Assembly (NCBI RefSeq): GCF_020859565.1
Contig: NZ_JAJHUO010000059.1
Coordinates: 1 to 32,659 of the forward strand
Source of the DNA: Saccharothrix luteola
GTDB lineage: Bacteria; Actinomycetota; Actinomycetes; Mycobacteriales; Pseudonocardiaceae
Length of the DNA stretch: 32,659 nucleotides
Direction: 5' to 3'
The position numbers were made by a program, and so were the translations under genes. The notes below the pieces were generated by a model. That model saw nothing but the letters and a program-made list of their open reading frames with translations. It was not told where the DNA came from and did no database searches. This document shows positions 24,166 through 32,540 of the stretch, in pieces. How positions within the stretch are numbered: the first letter of the stretch is position 1; each line of letters begins with the position of its first letter.

Positions 24166-25530
24166 CTATTTCCGGAGGTTGAGCAGGTTCAGGGCTTCGT
24201 GCAGGTCGTTGGCGACGAGCGCGCGCGTGCCCTGCGGCAGGGGGCCCGCGTCCGGTGGCACGAGGGCCTTGGTGAAGCCGAGCCGGGCGGCCTCGGTGAG
24301 GCGGCGGCCGACGCCGTTGACGCGGCGCAGCTCACCCGACAGGCCGACCTCGCCGACCACGACGAGGTCGTGCGGCAGGGGCAGGTCGGTGGCCGCCGAG
24401 GCGACCGCCAGCGCCACCGCGAGGTCCACCGCGGGCTCGACGAGCCGCATGCCGCCCACGGTGGCGGTGAACACGTCCTTGTTGCCCAGCCCCACCCGGC
24501 CGCGCTTCTCCAGCACCGCCAGGACCATCGCCAGGCGGGCCGAGTCGAGGCCGCTCACCGCGCGCCGCGGCGCGGGCAGCGCGGTCGGCGTGACCAGCGC
24601 CTGCACCTCGCCCAGCATGGGCCGCTTGCCCTCCACGACCACCGTGACGGCGGTGCCGGAGACGGCCTGGTCGCGGCGGTGCAGGAACAGGCCGGACGGG
24701 TCGGGCACGCCCGCGATGCCGTCGTCGCGCAGCTCGAAGCAACCGACCTCGTCGGCCGGCCCGAACCGGTTCTTCACGCCCCTGAGCAGCCGCAACGTCG
24801 AGTGCCGGTCGCCCTCGAACTGCAGCACCACGTCCACCAGGTGCTCCAGCACGCGCGGCCCGGCCACCGAGCCGTCCTTGGTCACGTGGCCGACGAGCAC
24901 GACGGGCAGCCCGCGTTCCTTGGCGACCGCGATCAGGCCGCCCGTGACGGCGCGGACCTGGCTGACCCCGCCGGGCGCGCCGTCCACCGCCGGTGAGGAC
25001 ATGGTCTGGACGGAGTCCACGATGAGCATGCTCGGCTTGACGGCGTCCACCTGGCCGAGGACGGCGGAGATGTCGCTCTCGGCGGCCAGGTAGATCTCGT
25101 CGTGCAGGTTGCCGGTCCGGTCCGCCCGCAACCGCACCTGCCCGGCCGACTCCTCGCCGGTGACGTAGAGGCAGCGGCCGACCGACAGCGCCCACTGGTG
25201 CGCGACCTCCAGCAGCAGCGTCGACTTGCCGACACCCGGCTCACCCGCCAGCAGCACCACGGCCCCCGGCACGAGGCCACCGCCGAGGACCCGGTCCAGC
25301 TCCAGGACACCGGTCGAGACGGCCCGCGCGGACTCGATGTCGACCTGCCCGATGGGCCGGGCCTCACTGCTGGGCGCGCCCGCGAGGAACCGGGGAGCCG
25401 CCGAGACCCCCCGCTCCTCCACCGTGCCCCAGGCCTGGCACTCCGGACACCGCCCGACCCACTTGGCCACCTCGTGCCCGCACTCGGCGCAGCGGTAAGT
25501 CGGCTTGGCCACCCGTGCTGTCTTCGCCAC
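24166..25530 (-). CDS. radA: DNA repair protein RadA
   Basis: 454 residues from the GTG at 25530 (MAKTARVAKPTYRC), the start usual for the family; an in-frame GTG at 25560 would add ten residues. A zinc finger (Cys14, Cys17, Cys28, Cys31) is followed by a RecA-like ATPase with Walker A GEPGVGKST, VDSVQTM, the RadA-specific KNRFG motif (GVKNRFGPADEVG) and a C-terminal Lon-protease-like domain (GGMRLVEPAVDLAVALAVAS, VGEVGLSGELRRV). RadA is a hexameric helicase-like factor that processes recombination intermediates. In mycobacteria disA adjoins radA; here its downstream side has the otsA-otsB genes instead. Confidence 0.96.
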   Translation of the reverse strand: MAKTARVAKPTYRCAECGHEVAKWVGRCPECQAWGTVEERGVSAAPRFLAGAPSSEARPIGQVDIESARAVSTGVLELDRVLGGGLVPGAVVLLAGEPGVGKSTLLLEVAHQWALSVGRCLYVTGEESAGQVRLRADRTGNLHDEIYLAAESDISAVLGQVDAVKPSMLIVDSVQTMSSPAVDGAPGGVSQVRAVTGGLIAVAKERGLPVVLVGHVTKDGSVAGPRVLEHLVDVVLQFEGDRHSTLRLLRGVKNRFGPADEVGCFELRDDGIAGVPDPSGLFLHRRDQAVSGTAVTVVVEGKRPMLGEVQALVTPTALPAPRRAVSGLDSARLAMVLAVLEKRGRVGLGNKDVFTATVGGMRLVEPAVDLAVALAVASAATDLPLPHDLVVVGEVGLSGELRRVNGVGRRLTEAARLGFTKALVPPDAGPLPQGTRALVANDLHEALNLLNLRK

Positions 25531-25591
25531 GCCCCGGAGGCTATCCGGCACCTCCGACACCGCACCGCCACCGGCAGGCTTCTCTCAAGGA

Positions 25592-25809
25592 GGGCTTCGT
25601 GTCATCCCGCCGACCTGGCTTTGCCCCACCGCGCGTGTCAAGAGGGCTGTGCGTCCCTTGCCTGGTCGTTCACTGATGTCCGCCCCTTGATTACGTGTGG
25701 TAGCCCGGAGGGAGGTCGGTGGGATGGCACGAAACCCGGACCGACAACGGACCCGGCACATCCCCACCCACCGGCCGTCGTCCTGCTGATCCGCCCGTCC
25801 GGCGAGGAC
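25592..25809. repeat. Dispersed inverted-repeat element, copy 1
   Basis: A 25-base arm at 25592-25616 (gggcttcgtgtcatcccgcc...) is complementary at 22 of 25 positions to 25713-25737. The same structure recurs at 32272-32418 with nearly the same length (146 versus 147 bases). A tail also recurs: acaacggacccg near 25744 and gcccgtccggcgaggac ending at 25809. This copy lies between radA and the lpqE-like gene and has no coding sequence. A MITE-like element or a repeated structured RNA is possible. Confidence 0.85.
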
Positions 25810-25845
25810 ATGCTTTGACGCTTCTGCTGTCGGTGCCCAGTGGGA

Positions 25846-25881
25846 GAATAAAAACAGGGGTCCCCTGGGCGGGGACCCCTG
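25846..25881 (-). terminator. Intrinsic terminator of the lpqE-like gene
   Basis: A perfect 11-bp stem (25855-25865 with 25871-25881; caggggtcccc) has a five-base loop. On the minus strand it is followed by gtttttattct, a real T tract. It lies 27 bases beyond the stop at 25909 and is the clearest classical terminator in the window. Confidence 0.9.
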
Positions 25882-25908
25882 CGTCGCTTTGCGGCGTGTT
25901 GGTGCGGC

Positions 25909-26679
25909 TCAGTGCTCCGAAGGAGCGTCCACCCGCGGTTCGGTGGTGGCGCCGATCGGCAGCTCCAAGGTCACCTCGCCCGCCTGCACGAACAGGAACG
26001 TGACCCGGATCGTCTCGCCCGGCCGCAGCGGCTTCTTCAGCCCCTTCAGCACGATCTTCACCACACCCGGCTCCGTCGGGTCCGCGGACGACGGCAGCTT
26101 CGTGCCCGTCGTCGGCGGGCTCGACACGGACGTGCCGCTGCCCGACGTCGGCGTACCCGTCGTGGTCGTCGTCACCGAGCCCGTGCCGGACGGCGCGGTG
26201 GTCGTCGTGGTCGACGCGTGCGAGCCCGACGGCTCGTGCGAGTCAGAGGGCGCGGACGAGGACGCCGACTTGGTCGTCGTCGTGGCGTGGCTGCCCGCGT
26301 CGTCCTGGTCGGCCTCGGCGAGGACGGCCGACCCCGCCTCCAGCCGCGTGTCGCCGGTGATCTCGGCCGGCGCGGAGAACTCGCTGGTCACGCCCAGCAG
26401 CTTGTCCACACCGGTGCCGTTGTTGACGATCACGACCGTGATCGGCGCGTCGTCGCCCTCCTCATAGGCCCCGTGCGCCGCCGGGAACAGGAACTGCGCG
26501 TCGCGGACGGCGATGTCTCCCACCTGCCCGCTGGCCCCGTTGACGACGGCCACCTGGGTGTCCGTCTGCGTGACCTGACCTGCGCTGCAACCTGCGGCGG
26601 CCAAGCCGAGGCCGGTCGCCAGGGCGGCCACGACGGCCAGGCGGCGCGGCGCTGGTGACTTCTGGAGTGCGCGACCCAC
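25909..26679 (-). CDS. LpqE-like lipoprotein
   Basis: 256 residues from the GTG at 26679 (MGRALQKSPAPRR). A lipoprotein signal peptide ends in LAAAGC (Cys31), so the protein is anchored to the outer face of the membrane. An N-terminal beta domain (QVAVVNGASGQVGDIAVRDA, ITVVIVNNGTGVDKL) is followed by a Ser/Thr/Pro/Gly linker of about 70 residues with runs of Thr and then a final beta segment (IRVTFLFVQAGEVTLELPIG). The place between radA and carD is that of lpqE (Rv3584) in M. tuberculosis, so it is called by synteny and architecture. The function is unknown. The linker may be O-mannosylated. It has its own terminator and is divergent from carD. Confidence 0.8.
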   Translation of the reverse strand: MGRALQKSPAPRRLAVVAALATGLGLAAAGCSAGQVTQTDTQVAVVNGASGQVGDIAVRDAQFLFPAAHGAYEEGDDAPITVVIVNNGTGVDKLLGVTSEFSAPAEITGDTRLEAGSAVLAEADQDDAGSHATTTTKSASSSAPSDSHEPSGSHASTTTTTAPSGTGSVTTTTTGTPTSGSGTSVSSPPTTGTKLPSSADPTEPGVVKIVLKGLKKPLRPGETIRVTFLFVQAGEVTLELPIGATTEPRVDAPSEH

Positions 26680-26949
26680 GGCTGCTCGGATCCCTTCCCG
26701 GTGTGCTGACGAGGCGGGTCGTACCCGGTAGTAGCGGGTCCGACCACCAGTCCAGGAGCCTAACCGGGTGCCCCCGGACCTGCGGCATGTGGTGCCCCAC
26801 AGCGGGCCGCGGCCCTCGCCGGCACGTCCACAGTGGAGCAAGATCGACCACGGGCGTTGCATGCGACCGGGTGATTTGTCAACCCCCCACGCGGCCCTGA
26901 CCAGCGCTAACTGATCTCAACAGGCCGATGAGGGGATTGCTCGGCGTGT

Positions 26950-26955
26950 TAGGAT
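26950..26955 (+). promoter_or_regulatory. Probable -10 box of the carD promoter
   Basis: TAGGAT lies 33 bases upstream of the carD ATG in the 303-base divergent region, which otherwise holds no gene. A convincing -35 box at 17 bases (near 26927-26932, gatgag) is lacking. Weak -35 boxes are common at actinobacterial housekeeping promoters, which often rely on CarD and RbpA. Confidence 0.45.
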
Positions 26956-26982
26956 GGGGTTAGCGAAAGGGGCAGAGGACAC

Positions 26983-27471
26983 ATGGTTTTCAAGGTCGGA
27001 GAGACCGTCGTCTACCCGCACCACGGTGCCGCTCTCATCGAAGCAATCGAGACCCGTGTGATCAAGGGCGAGGAGAAGAAGTACCTCGTCCTCAAGGTTG
27101 CCCAAGGCGACCTCACGGTTCGCGTCCCCGCCGACAACGCCGAGATCGTGGGCGTTCGTGACGTCGTCGGCCAGGAGGGTCTTGACAAGGTCTTCGAGGT
27201 CTTGCGTGCTCCCCACACGGAGGAGCCGACCAACTGGTCCCGGCGGTACAAGGCCAACCTCGAGAAGCTCGCGTCCGGTGACGTGAACAAGGTGGCCGAA
27301 GTGGTGCGCGACCTCTGGCGGCGCGAGAAGGATCGCGGACTGTCCGCTGGTGAGAAGCGGATGCTGGCGAAGGCTCGACAGATACTGGTTAGCGAACTGG
27401 CGCTGGCCGAGGGCACCGACGAGGACAAGGCTGAGGTCCTCCTCGACGAGGTCCTGGCTACCGCGTCCTGA
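26983..27471 (+). CDS. carD: CarD/CdnL family RNA polymerase-binding regulator
   Basis: 162 residues, the normal length. The N-terminal Tudor-like polymerase-interacting domain (MVFKVGETVVYPHHGAALIE) binds the beta subunit. The C-terminal helical domain carries Trp85 (TNWSRRYKAN), the residue that wedges into the upstream fork at the -10 element, and the basic KVAEVVRDLWRREKDRGLS helix. CarD stabilises open complexes and controls rRNA genes. The ATG at 26983 follows agagga. It is probably co-transcribed with ispD (32 bases downstream), an arrangement conserved in actinobacteria. Confidence 0.97.
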   Translation: MVFKVGETVVYPHHGAALIEAIETRVIKGEEKKYLVLKVAQGDLTVRVPADNAEIVGVRDVVGQEGLDKVFEVLRAPHTEEPTNWSRRYKANLEKLASGDVNKVAEVVRDLWRREKDRGLSAGEKRMLAKARQILVSELALAEGTDEDKAEVLLDEVLATAS

Positions 27472-27503
27472 CCGTTCCACCCACCATCTCGGAAACCGCG
27501 AAC

Positions 27504-28214
27504 ATGGGTGTGGTCGCGCTCGTGCCCGCGGCGGGCCGGGGTGAGCGGTTGGGCTATGGCATGCCCAAGGCGCTCGTACCGGTCGACGGCGTTCCGCTGC
27601 TCGTGCGTGCGGTGCGCGGCCTGTTCGACTCCGGTCGCGTGCGGCACGTGGTCATCGCCGCGCCGCCGTCCGATGTGGACGTTGTGAGTACCGTCACCGC
27701 CCCGTTGGCCCCAGCCGACGGGGCGGTGCACGTCGTGGCCGGGGGCGCCGAGAGGTCGGACTCGGTGCGCCTGGCCCTAACTTACGCGTTGCGTGAGATC
27801 CCCGACACTTCAATCGTGCTCGTCCACGACGCGGCCCGCGCGTTCACGCCGCCCGCCGTCGTCGGGGCCGTGGTGGACGCCGTCGCCGCCGGTCACCCGG
27901 CCGTCGTCCCCGTGCTGCCGGTCGCGGACACGGTCAAGCAGGTCGACGCCGACGGCGTGGTGGTCGCCACACCGGACCGCGCGGCGCTGCGCGTCGTGCA
28001 GACCCCGCAGGGTTTCGACGCGGCCGTGCTGCTGCGCGCGCACGAGGTCGCGCACGATGCAGGCTTGGGCGCCACGGACGACGCGGGCCTGGTCGAACGG
28101 CTCGGTGTGCCGGTCGTCACCGTGCCCGGGCACCCCGATTCCATGAAGATCACCACGAAGTTCGACCTGGCCGTGGCCGAGGCGCTGCTGGCCGGCACCC
28201 GAGGAGCACCGTGA
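27504..28214 (+). CDS. ispD: 2-C-methyl-D-erythritol 4-phosphate cytidylyltransferase
   Basis: 236 residues. MEP pathway step 3: transfers CMP from CTP to methylerythritol phosphate. Signatures: the N-terminal PAAGRGERLGYGMPKALVPV loop that binds CTP, VHDAARAF, VQTPQGFDAAVLLRAH, ATDDAGLVERLG and SMKITTKFDLAVAEALL. The ribosome-binding site before the ATG is weak (ggaaac). Its stop overlaps the ispF start (GTGA), so the two enzymes of this pathway are coupled. Confidence 0.96.
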   Translation: MGVVALVPAAGRGERLGYGMPKALVPVDGVPLLVRAVRGLFDSGRVRHVVIAAPPSDVDVVSTVTAPLAPADGAVHVVAGGAERSDSVRLALTYALREIPDTSIVLVHDAARAFTPPAVVGAVVDAVAAGHPAVVPVLPVADTVKQVDADGVVVATPDRAALRVVQTPQGFDAAVLLRAHEVAHDAGLGATDDAGLVERLGVPVVTVPGHPDSMKITTKFDLAVAEALLAGTRGAP

Positions 28215-28684
28215 TCCCCAGAGTGGGCATCGGCACGGACGTCCACCAAGTGGAACGCGGCCGTGAGTGCTGGCTGGCTGGCCTGCGCTGGGACGACGCG
28301 GACGGCTGCGCCGGCCACTCGGACGGTGACGTGGCCGCGCACGCGCTGTGCGACGCGTTGCTGTCCGCCGCCGGGCTCGGCGACCTCGGCGCGGTGTTCG
28401 GCACGAGCGACCCGCGCTGGTCCGGGCGGCACGGCGTGGAGTTCCTGGCCGAGGCGCGTCGCCTGGTGGAGGAGGCAGGCTACCGGGTCGGCAACGCCGC
28501 CGTGCAGGTCATCGGCAACGCGCCGAAGATCGGCAAGCGCCGCGCCGAGGCGCAGGAGGTGCTGTCGGAAGCGGTGGGCGGCCCGGTGTCGGTCAGCGGC
28601 ACGACCACCGACGGCCTCGGCCTGACCGGGCGCGGCGAGGGCATCGCCGCCGTGGCGACCGCGCTGCTCGTCCCACTAGCCTGA
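28211..28684 (+). CDS. ispF: 2-C-methyl-D-erythritol 2,4-cyclodiphosphate synthase
   Basis: 157 residues from the GTG overlapping the ispD stop. MEP pathway step 5: cyclises CDP-methylerythritol phosphate, releasing CMP. The metal ligands are in GIGTDVHQVERG (Asp and His of the DxH motif) and GHSDGDVAAHALCDALL (His). LGDLGAVFGTSDPRWSG, VQVIGNAPKIGKRRAE and TTTDGLGLTGRGEGIAA are family signatures. The enzyme is a homotrimer. The length is typical. Confidence 0.96.
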   Translation: MIPRVGIGTDVHQVERGRECWLAGLRWDDADGCAGHSDGDVAAHALCDALLSAAGLGDLGAVFGTSDPRWSGRHGVEFLAEARRLVEEAGYRVGNAAVQVIGNAPKIGKRRAEAQEVLSEAVGGPVSVSGTTTDGLGLTGRGEGIAAVATALLVPLA

Positions 28685-28689
28685 GCCGC

Positions 28690-29085
28690 ATGCCGGTCAC
28701 CCTCAGCGCGGCGACGCGTGCCCTGGTCGACGGGCGGAACTACTCCGTCCTCGCCACCCTCAACCCGGACGGTAGCCCGCAGACATCGGTGGTGTGGGTC
28801 ACCCGGGACGGCGACGACCTGCTGTTCTCGACGCTGCGCGACCGGGTGAAGGAGCGCAACCTCCGCCGTGACCCGCGGGCCAGCGTGAGCGTGTGGAGCC
28901 AAGTCGACCCCGAGGTGTACGCGGAGGTGCGCGGCACCGTGACGATCGTCGAGGACGCCGGCCGCGTGCTGGCGAACGACTTGTCGCACAAGTACCTGGG
29001 CCAGGACTACCCGGCCGACGCGCCCGGCAAGGTCCGCGTGGTGCTGCGCCTGACCCCGACGAAGGTCACCGGCAACGCCGCCTGA
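28690..29085 (+). CDS. PPOX-class (F420- or FMN-binding split-barrel) oxidoreductase
   Basis: 131 residues; the ATG lies five bases after the ispF stop. Split beta-barrel signatures: YSVLATLNPDGSPQTSVVWV, DDLLFSTLRDRVKERNLRRD and PRASVSVWSQVDPEVYAEVRG. Actinobacterial proteins of this size and sequence are mostly F420-dependent reductases. The cofactor here is inferred, not shown. No ribosome-binding site of its own is obvious, so coupling to ispF is likely. Substrate unknown. Confidence 0.88.
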   Translation: MPVTLSAATRALVDGRNYSVLATLNPDGSPQTSVVWVTRDGDDLLFSTLRDRVKERNLRRDPRASVSVWSQVDPEVYAEVRGTVTIVEDAGRVLANDLSHKYLGQDYPADAPGKVRVVLRLTPTKVTGNAA

Positions 29086-29135
29086 GCCGGACCGCCGCTG
29101 ATCCGCGGTCGGGGCGCCCCTCGCGGAGTGAGGCT

Positions 29136-29162
29136 GGTCTCGGTTCCGCGCTCCCCGAGACC
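29136..29162. terminator. Short hairpin after the PPOX gene
   Basis: An 8-bp stem ggtctcgg (29136-29143) with ccgagacc (29155-29162) has an 11-base loop in the 108-base gap before the HAD gene. A weak terminator is plausible; there is no T tract. Confidence 0.4.
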
Positions 29163-29193
29163 TCCGATGTCCGGACCACGTAACGTGCGTTAT

Positions 29194-29805
29194 GTGACGA
29201 TCCGCGCCGTGCTCTTCGACTTCTCCGGCACCCTGTTCCGCTTGGAGCACGACTCGCTGGCCGCCCACGCCGAGCTGATGGGCGCGCTCACCGCGCCCGT
29301 CGGCCTGGCGGACGGGCTGGACATCGACCCGGCGCAGTGGGAACGCCGCGACCTCGACCCCGACGCGCACCGCGAGATGCACCTCGCCGTGCTGGCGAAG
29401 GCGGGCGCGAAGGACCCGGACCGGTTCTACGCCGACCTGTGCAGCCCGCCGTTCTGGCAGCCGTACCCGGACACCGCGCAGGCCCTGGGCACCGAGTTGC
29501 CGACCGCGGTCGTCAGCAACATCGCGTGGGACATCTCCGCCGTCTTCGCCCGTCACGGCGTCGAGAACCGGGTGGACGAGTTCGTGCTCTCCTACCAGGA
29601 GGGCTTCGTCAAGCCGGACCCGAAGCTGTTCCGCATCGCCTGCGACCGCCTGGGCGTGCACCCCACCGAGGCGCTCATGATCGGCGACAGCCCCGAGGCC
29701 GACGGCGGCGCGGCGGCGATCGGGTGCCAGGTCGAGATCGTCGACCCGCTCCCGACCGGCAGCCGTCCGGACGCGCTGCTGCAGGTGCTCCGCAAGCACA
29801 TTTGA
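29194..29805 (+). CDS. HAD family hydrolase (phosphatase-like)
   Basis: 203 residues from the GTG at 29194 (MTIRAVLFDFSG); an in-frame ATG at 29167 would add nine residues. HAD motifs: I FDFSGTLF, II VVSNIAWD, III with Lys in FVKPDPKLF and IV MIGDSPEADGGAA. In motif I the usual second Asp (DxD) is Ser, a change seen in some subfamily members. It still has the nucleophile, but general acid function may be reduced. The cap domain lies between motifs I and II. Substrate unknown. It sits between ispF/PPOX and cysS, 45 bases before the latter. Confidence 0.88.
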   Translation: MTIRAVLFDFSGTLFRLEHDSLAAHAELMGALTAPVGLADGLDIDPAQWERRDLDPDAHREMHLAVLAKAGAKDPDRFYADLCSPPFWQPYPDTAQALGTELPTAVVSNIAWDISAVFARHGVENRVDEFVLSYQEGFVKPDPKLFRIACDRLGVHPTEALMIGDSPEADGGAAAIGCQVEIVDPLPTGSRPDALLQVLRKHI

Positions 29806-29850
29806 CCGGGCGATCCGACCCCGGCTGGTCACCGCCCGTACCATCTTCAC

Positions 29851-31242
29851 GTGAGCCTCCACCTCTTCGACACCGCGACCCGGTCCATGCGGGAGTTCGT
29901 CCCGCAGGTCAGCGGAACGGCGTCGATCTACGTGTGTGGGGCAACGGTGCAGGGCGTTCCGCACATCGGCCACGTGCGCAGCGGCCTCAACTTCGACGTG
30001 CTGCGGCGCTGGCTGGGCCGTGACGGCTCGACCGTGCGGCTGGTGCGCAACGTCACCGACATCGACGACAAGATCCTCGCCAAGGCCGCCGAGCACGGCG
30101 CCGAGTGGTGGGAGTGGGCCTACCAGCACGAACGGGCGTTCGACAACGCCTACGACGCGCTGGGCTGCCTGCCCGCGTCCTCTTCGCCGCGCGCGACGGG
30201 CCACGTCACGCAGATGGTCGAGCTGATGGAGCGGCTGATCGAGAAGGGTCACGCGTACGCCTCCGACGGCGACGTGTACTTCTCCGTGACGTCGTTCCCC
30301 GAGTACGGGGCGTTGTCGGGGCAGAAGCTCGACGAGGTGCACCAGGGCGAGTCCGCCGCGACGGGCAAGCGCGACGCGCGCGACTTCACGCTGTGGAAGG
30401 CGGCGAAGCCGGGCGAGCCTTCGTGGCCGACGCCGTGGGGTCCGGGCAGGCCGGGCTGGCACCTGGAGTGCTCGGCGATGGCGACCGCGTACCTCGGCGG
30501 GACGTTCGACATCCACGGCGGCGGCATCGACCTGATCTTCCCGCACCACGAGAACGAGCAGGCGCAGTCACGGGCGGCCGGCGACGGCTTCTCCCGCTAC
30601 TGGATGCACAACGCCTGGGTGACGCTCAGCGGCGAGAAGATGTCGAAGTCGCTGGGCAACACGGTGTCGATCCCGGCGATGCTGGAGCGGGTCCGCGCGC
30701 CCGAACTCCGCTACTACCTGGTCGGCCCGCACTACCGGTCGACGATCGAGTACTCGCCCGAGGCGTTGGACGAGTCGGTGTCGGCGTACCGCCGGGTCGA
30801 GTCGTTCCTGCGGCGCGTGGTCGAGCGCACGGGCGCCGTCGGCGCGGACGGCGAGCTGTCGCCCGCGTTCGTGGCGTCGATGGACGACGACATGGGCACG
30901 CCCGGCGCGTTGGCCGCCATCCACAAGCGGGTGCGCGAGGGCAACACGGCCCTGGAGTCCGGTGACGACCTGGGCGCGCGTGCCGCCGCCGGGTCGGTGC
31001 GGGCGATGACCGGCGTGCTCGGGTTGGACCCGTTGTCGCCGCTGTGGCACGACGCCGCGGCGGGCGGCGCGGGCGGGCGCGCGTTGGGCGTGCTGGTGGA
31101 ACGGCTGCTGGAAGAGCGGTCGCAGGCCCGCAAGGACAGGGACTTCGCGCGCGCGGACGCGCTGCGCGATCACCTGCTGCTGGCCGGTATCGCCGTCGAG
31201 GACACCCCCGACGGTCCGTTGTGGACGTTGAAGGACGACTGA
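29851..31242 (+). CDS. cysS: Cysteinyl-tRNA synthetase
   Basis: 463 residues, the usual length. Class I synthetase: the zinc-site Cys29 in YVCGATVQGVPHIGHVRS overlaps the HIGH signature (His38-Ile-Gly-His41); WHLECSAMA and HHENEQAQS supply further zinc ligands; KMSKS is at residues 263-267 (EKMSKSLGN). The C-terminal helical anticodon-binding region ends DRDFARADALRDHLLLAGI. The start is GTG. Its stop lies four bases before rlmB, with which it forms a pair conserved in actinobacteria. Confidence 0.97.
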   Translation: MSLHLFDTATRSMREFVPQVSGTASIYVCGATVQGVPHIGHVRSGLNFDVLRRWLGRDGSTVRLVRNVTDIDDKILAKAAEHGAEWWEWAYQHERAFDNAYDALGCLPASSSPRATGHVTQMVELMERLIEKGHAYASDGDVYFSVTSFPEYGALSGQKLDEVHQGESAATGKRDARDFTLWKAAKPGEPSWPTPWGPGRPGWHLECSAMATAYLGGTFDIHGGGIDLIFPHHENEQAQSRAAGDGFSRYWMHNAWVTLSGEKMSKSLGNTVSIPAMLERVRAPELRYYLVGPHYRSTIEYSPEALDESVSAYRRVESFLRRVVERTGAVGADGELSPAFVASMDDDMGTPGALAAIHKRVREGNTALESGDDLGARAAAGSVRAMTGVLGLDPLSPLWHDAAAGGAGGRALGVLVERLLEERSQARKDRDFARADALRDHLLLAGIAVEDTPDGPLWTLKDD

Positions 31243-31246
31243 GCTC

Positions 31247-32215
31247 GTGGCTGGTAACTCCAAGCGCCGGGGCGCCATGCGCAACCCCGGCTCCAAGAAG
31301 GGCGCGGTCGTCGGTTCCGGCGGGCAGAAGTCGAAGGGCCTGCAGGGCAAGGGCCCCACCCCGAAGGCGACCGACCGACCGAACCACCCCGCCTACAAGC
31401 GGGCGACCGCGGCGGCGAAGGCCGAGCAGGTGCGCTCGCAGCGGCGCAAGGCCGTCGAGAACGGGCCCGAGACCGTGGCCGGGCGCAACCCGGTGGTCGA
31501 GTGCCTGCGCGCCGACATCCCGGCGACGGCGCTGTACGTGGCGCTGGGCATCGACGCGGACGACCGGGTCGCCGAGGCCGTGCAGCTGGCGGCCACCCGC
31601 GGCATCTCCGTGCTGGAGGTGCAGCGCGGCGAGCTGGACCGGATCACCGGCGGCGCGATGCACCAGGGCCTCGGCCTCCAGGTGCCGCCGTACGAGTACG
31701 CCGAGCCGCGCGAACTGCTCAAGATCGCGAACCAGTCCGGCGTGCCCCCGCTGCTGGTGGCGCTGGACGGCGTGACCGATCCCCGCAACCTGGGCGCGGT
31801 CGTGCGCTCGGCCGCGGCGTTCGGCGCCCACGGCGTCGTCCTGCCGCAGCGCCGTTCGGCAAGCATCACCGCCGTCGCCTGGCGGACCAGCGCGGGCACC
31901 GCGGCGAGGATCCCGATCGCCGTGGCGACCAACCTGACCCGCCAGCTCAAGGAGTGGGCCGACGCCGGCCTGATGATCGTGGGCCTGGACGCGGACGGGG
32001 ACGTCGACGTCGACGGCCTCGACCTGGCCACGGGCCCCCTGGTGGTCGTCGTGGGCTCCGAGGGCCGCGGCCTCTCGCGCCTGGTCAAGGAGACGTGCGA
32101 CCAAACGGTGTCCATCCCGATGGCCGCCGGCGTCGAATCGCTGAACGCCTCCGTCGCCGCCGGCGTCGTCCTGGCCGAAGTCGCCCGCCGCCGCCGCCTC
32201 GAACCTCGCGCCTGA
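31247..32215 (+). CDS. rlmB: 23S rRNA 2'-O-ribose G2251 methyltransferase (SpoU/TrmH family)
   Basis: 322 residues from a GTG. The first ~75 residues are a basic, probably disordered tail (NSKRRGAMRNPGSKKGA) typical of actinobacterial members. Residues ~76-150 are the substrate-binding domain (AGRNPVVECLRADIP). From ~165 comes the SPOUT knotted methyltransferase fold with LDGVTDPRNLGAVVRSAAAF, VVGSEGRGLSRLV and IPMAAGVESLNASVAAGVVL. It methylates 23S rRNA using S-adenosylmethionine. The exact target follows the family, not direct evidence. Confidence 0.94.
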   Translation: MAGNSKRRGAMRNPGSKKGAVVGSGGQKSKGLQGKGPTPKATDRPNHPAYKRATAAAKAEQVRSQRRKAVENGPETVAGRNPVVECLRADIPATALYVALGIDADDRVAEAVQLAATRGISVLEVQRGELDRITGGAMHQGLGLQVPPYEYAEPRELLKIANQSGVPPLLVALDGVTDPRNLGAVVRSAAAFGAHGVVLPQRRSASITAVAWRTSAGTAARIPIAVATNLTRQLKEWADAGLMIVGLDADGDVDVDGLDLATGPLVVVVGSEGRGLSRLVKETCDQTVSIPMAAGVESLNASVAAGVVLAEVARRRRLEPRA

Positions 32216-32266
32216 CCCCCACCACTGCCACCCCCACCCCCTCCCACCGCCACTCCCTTCCCTCAA
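32216..32266. repeat. Pyrimidine-rich low-complexity stretch
   Basis: About 50 bases are almost entirely C with A and T (cacccccacccc, then cccttccctc) after the rlmB stop. It separates rlmB from the second dispersed element and encodes nothing. Confidence 0.75.
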
Positions 32267-32271
32267 CAGAA

Positions 32272-32488
32272 GGGCTTCGTGTCATCCCGCCGACCTGGCT
32301 CCGCCCAACCGCGCGTGTCAAGGGGGCCGTTCACCGATGCCTGTCGGCGTTCACCGGTACCCGCCCCCTTGACGCGTGTGGTTGCCCTTGGGGAGGTCGG
32401 CGGGATGACACGAAACCCGACCGACAACGGACCCGCAGCCTGAACGCGAAACCCCGTCATCCTGCTGATCTGCCCGTCCGGCGAGGAC
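32272..32488. repeat. Dispersed inverted-repeat element, copy 2
   Basis: Arms at 32272-32296 and 32394-32418 are complementary at 24 of 25 positions. Inside them, gtcaagggggc (32317-32327) pairs with gcccccttgac (32363-32373). The 5' arm is identical to that of copy 1 at 25592, and the tail ending gcccgtccggcgaggac at 32488 is also shared. It lies between rlmB and the IS end, in the same orientation as copy 1. Confidence 0.87.
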
Positions 32489-32540
32489 TCTCTTGATCTC
32501 TTGATCTTTTGAGCGTTGAACTCTCGGCCCGCGAACGTAG

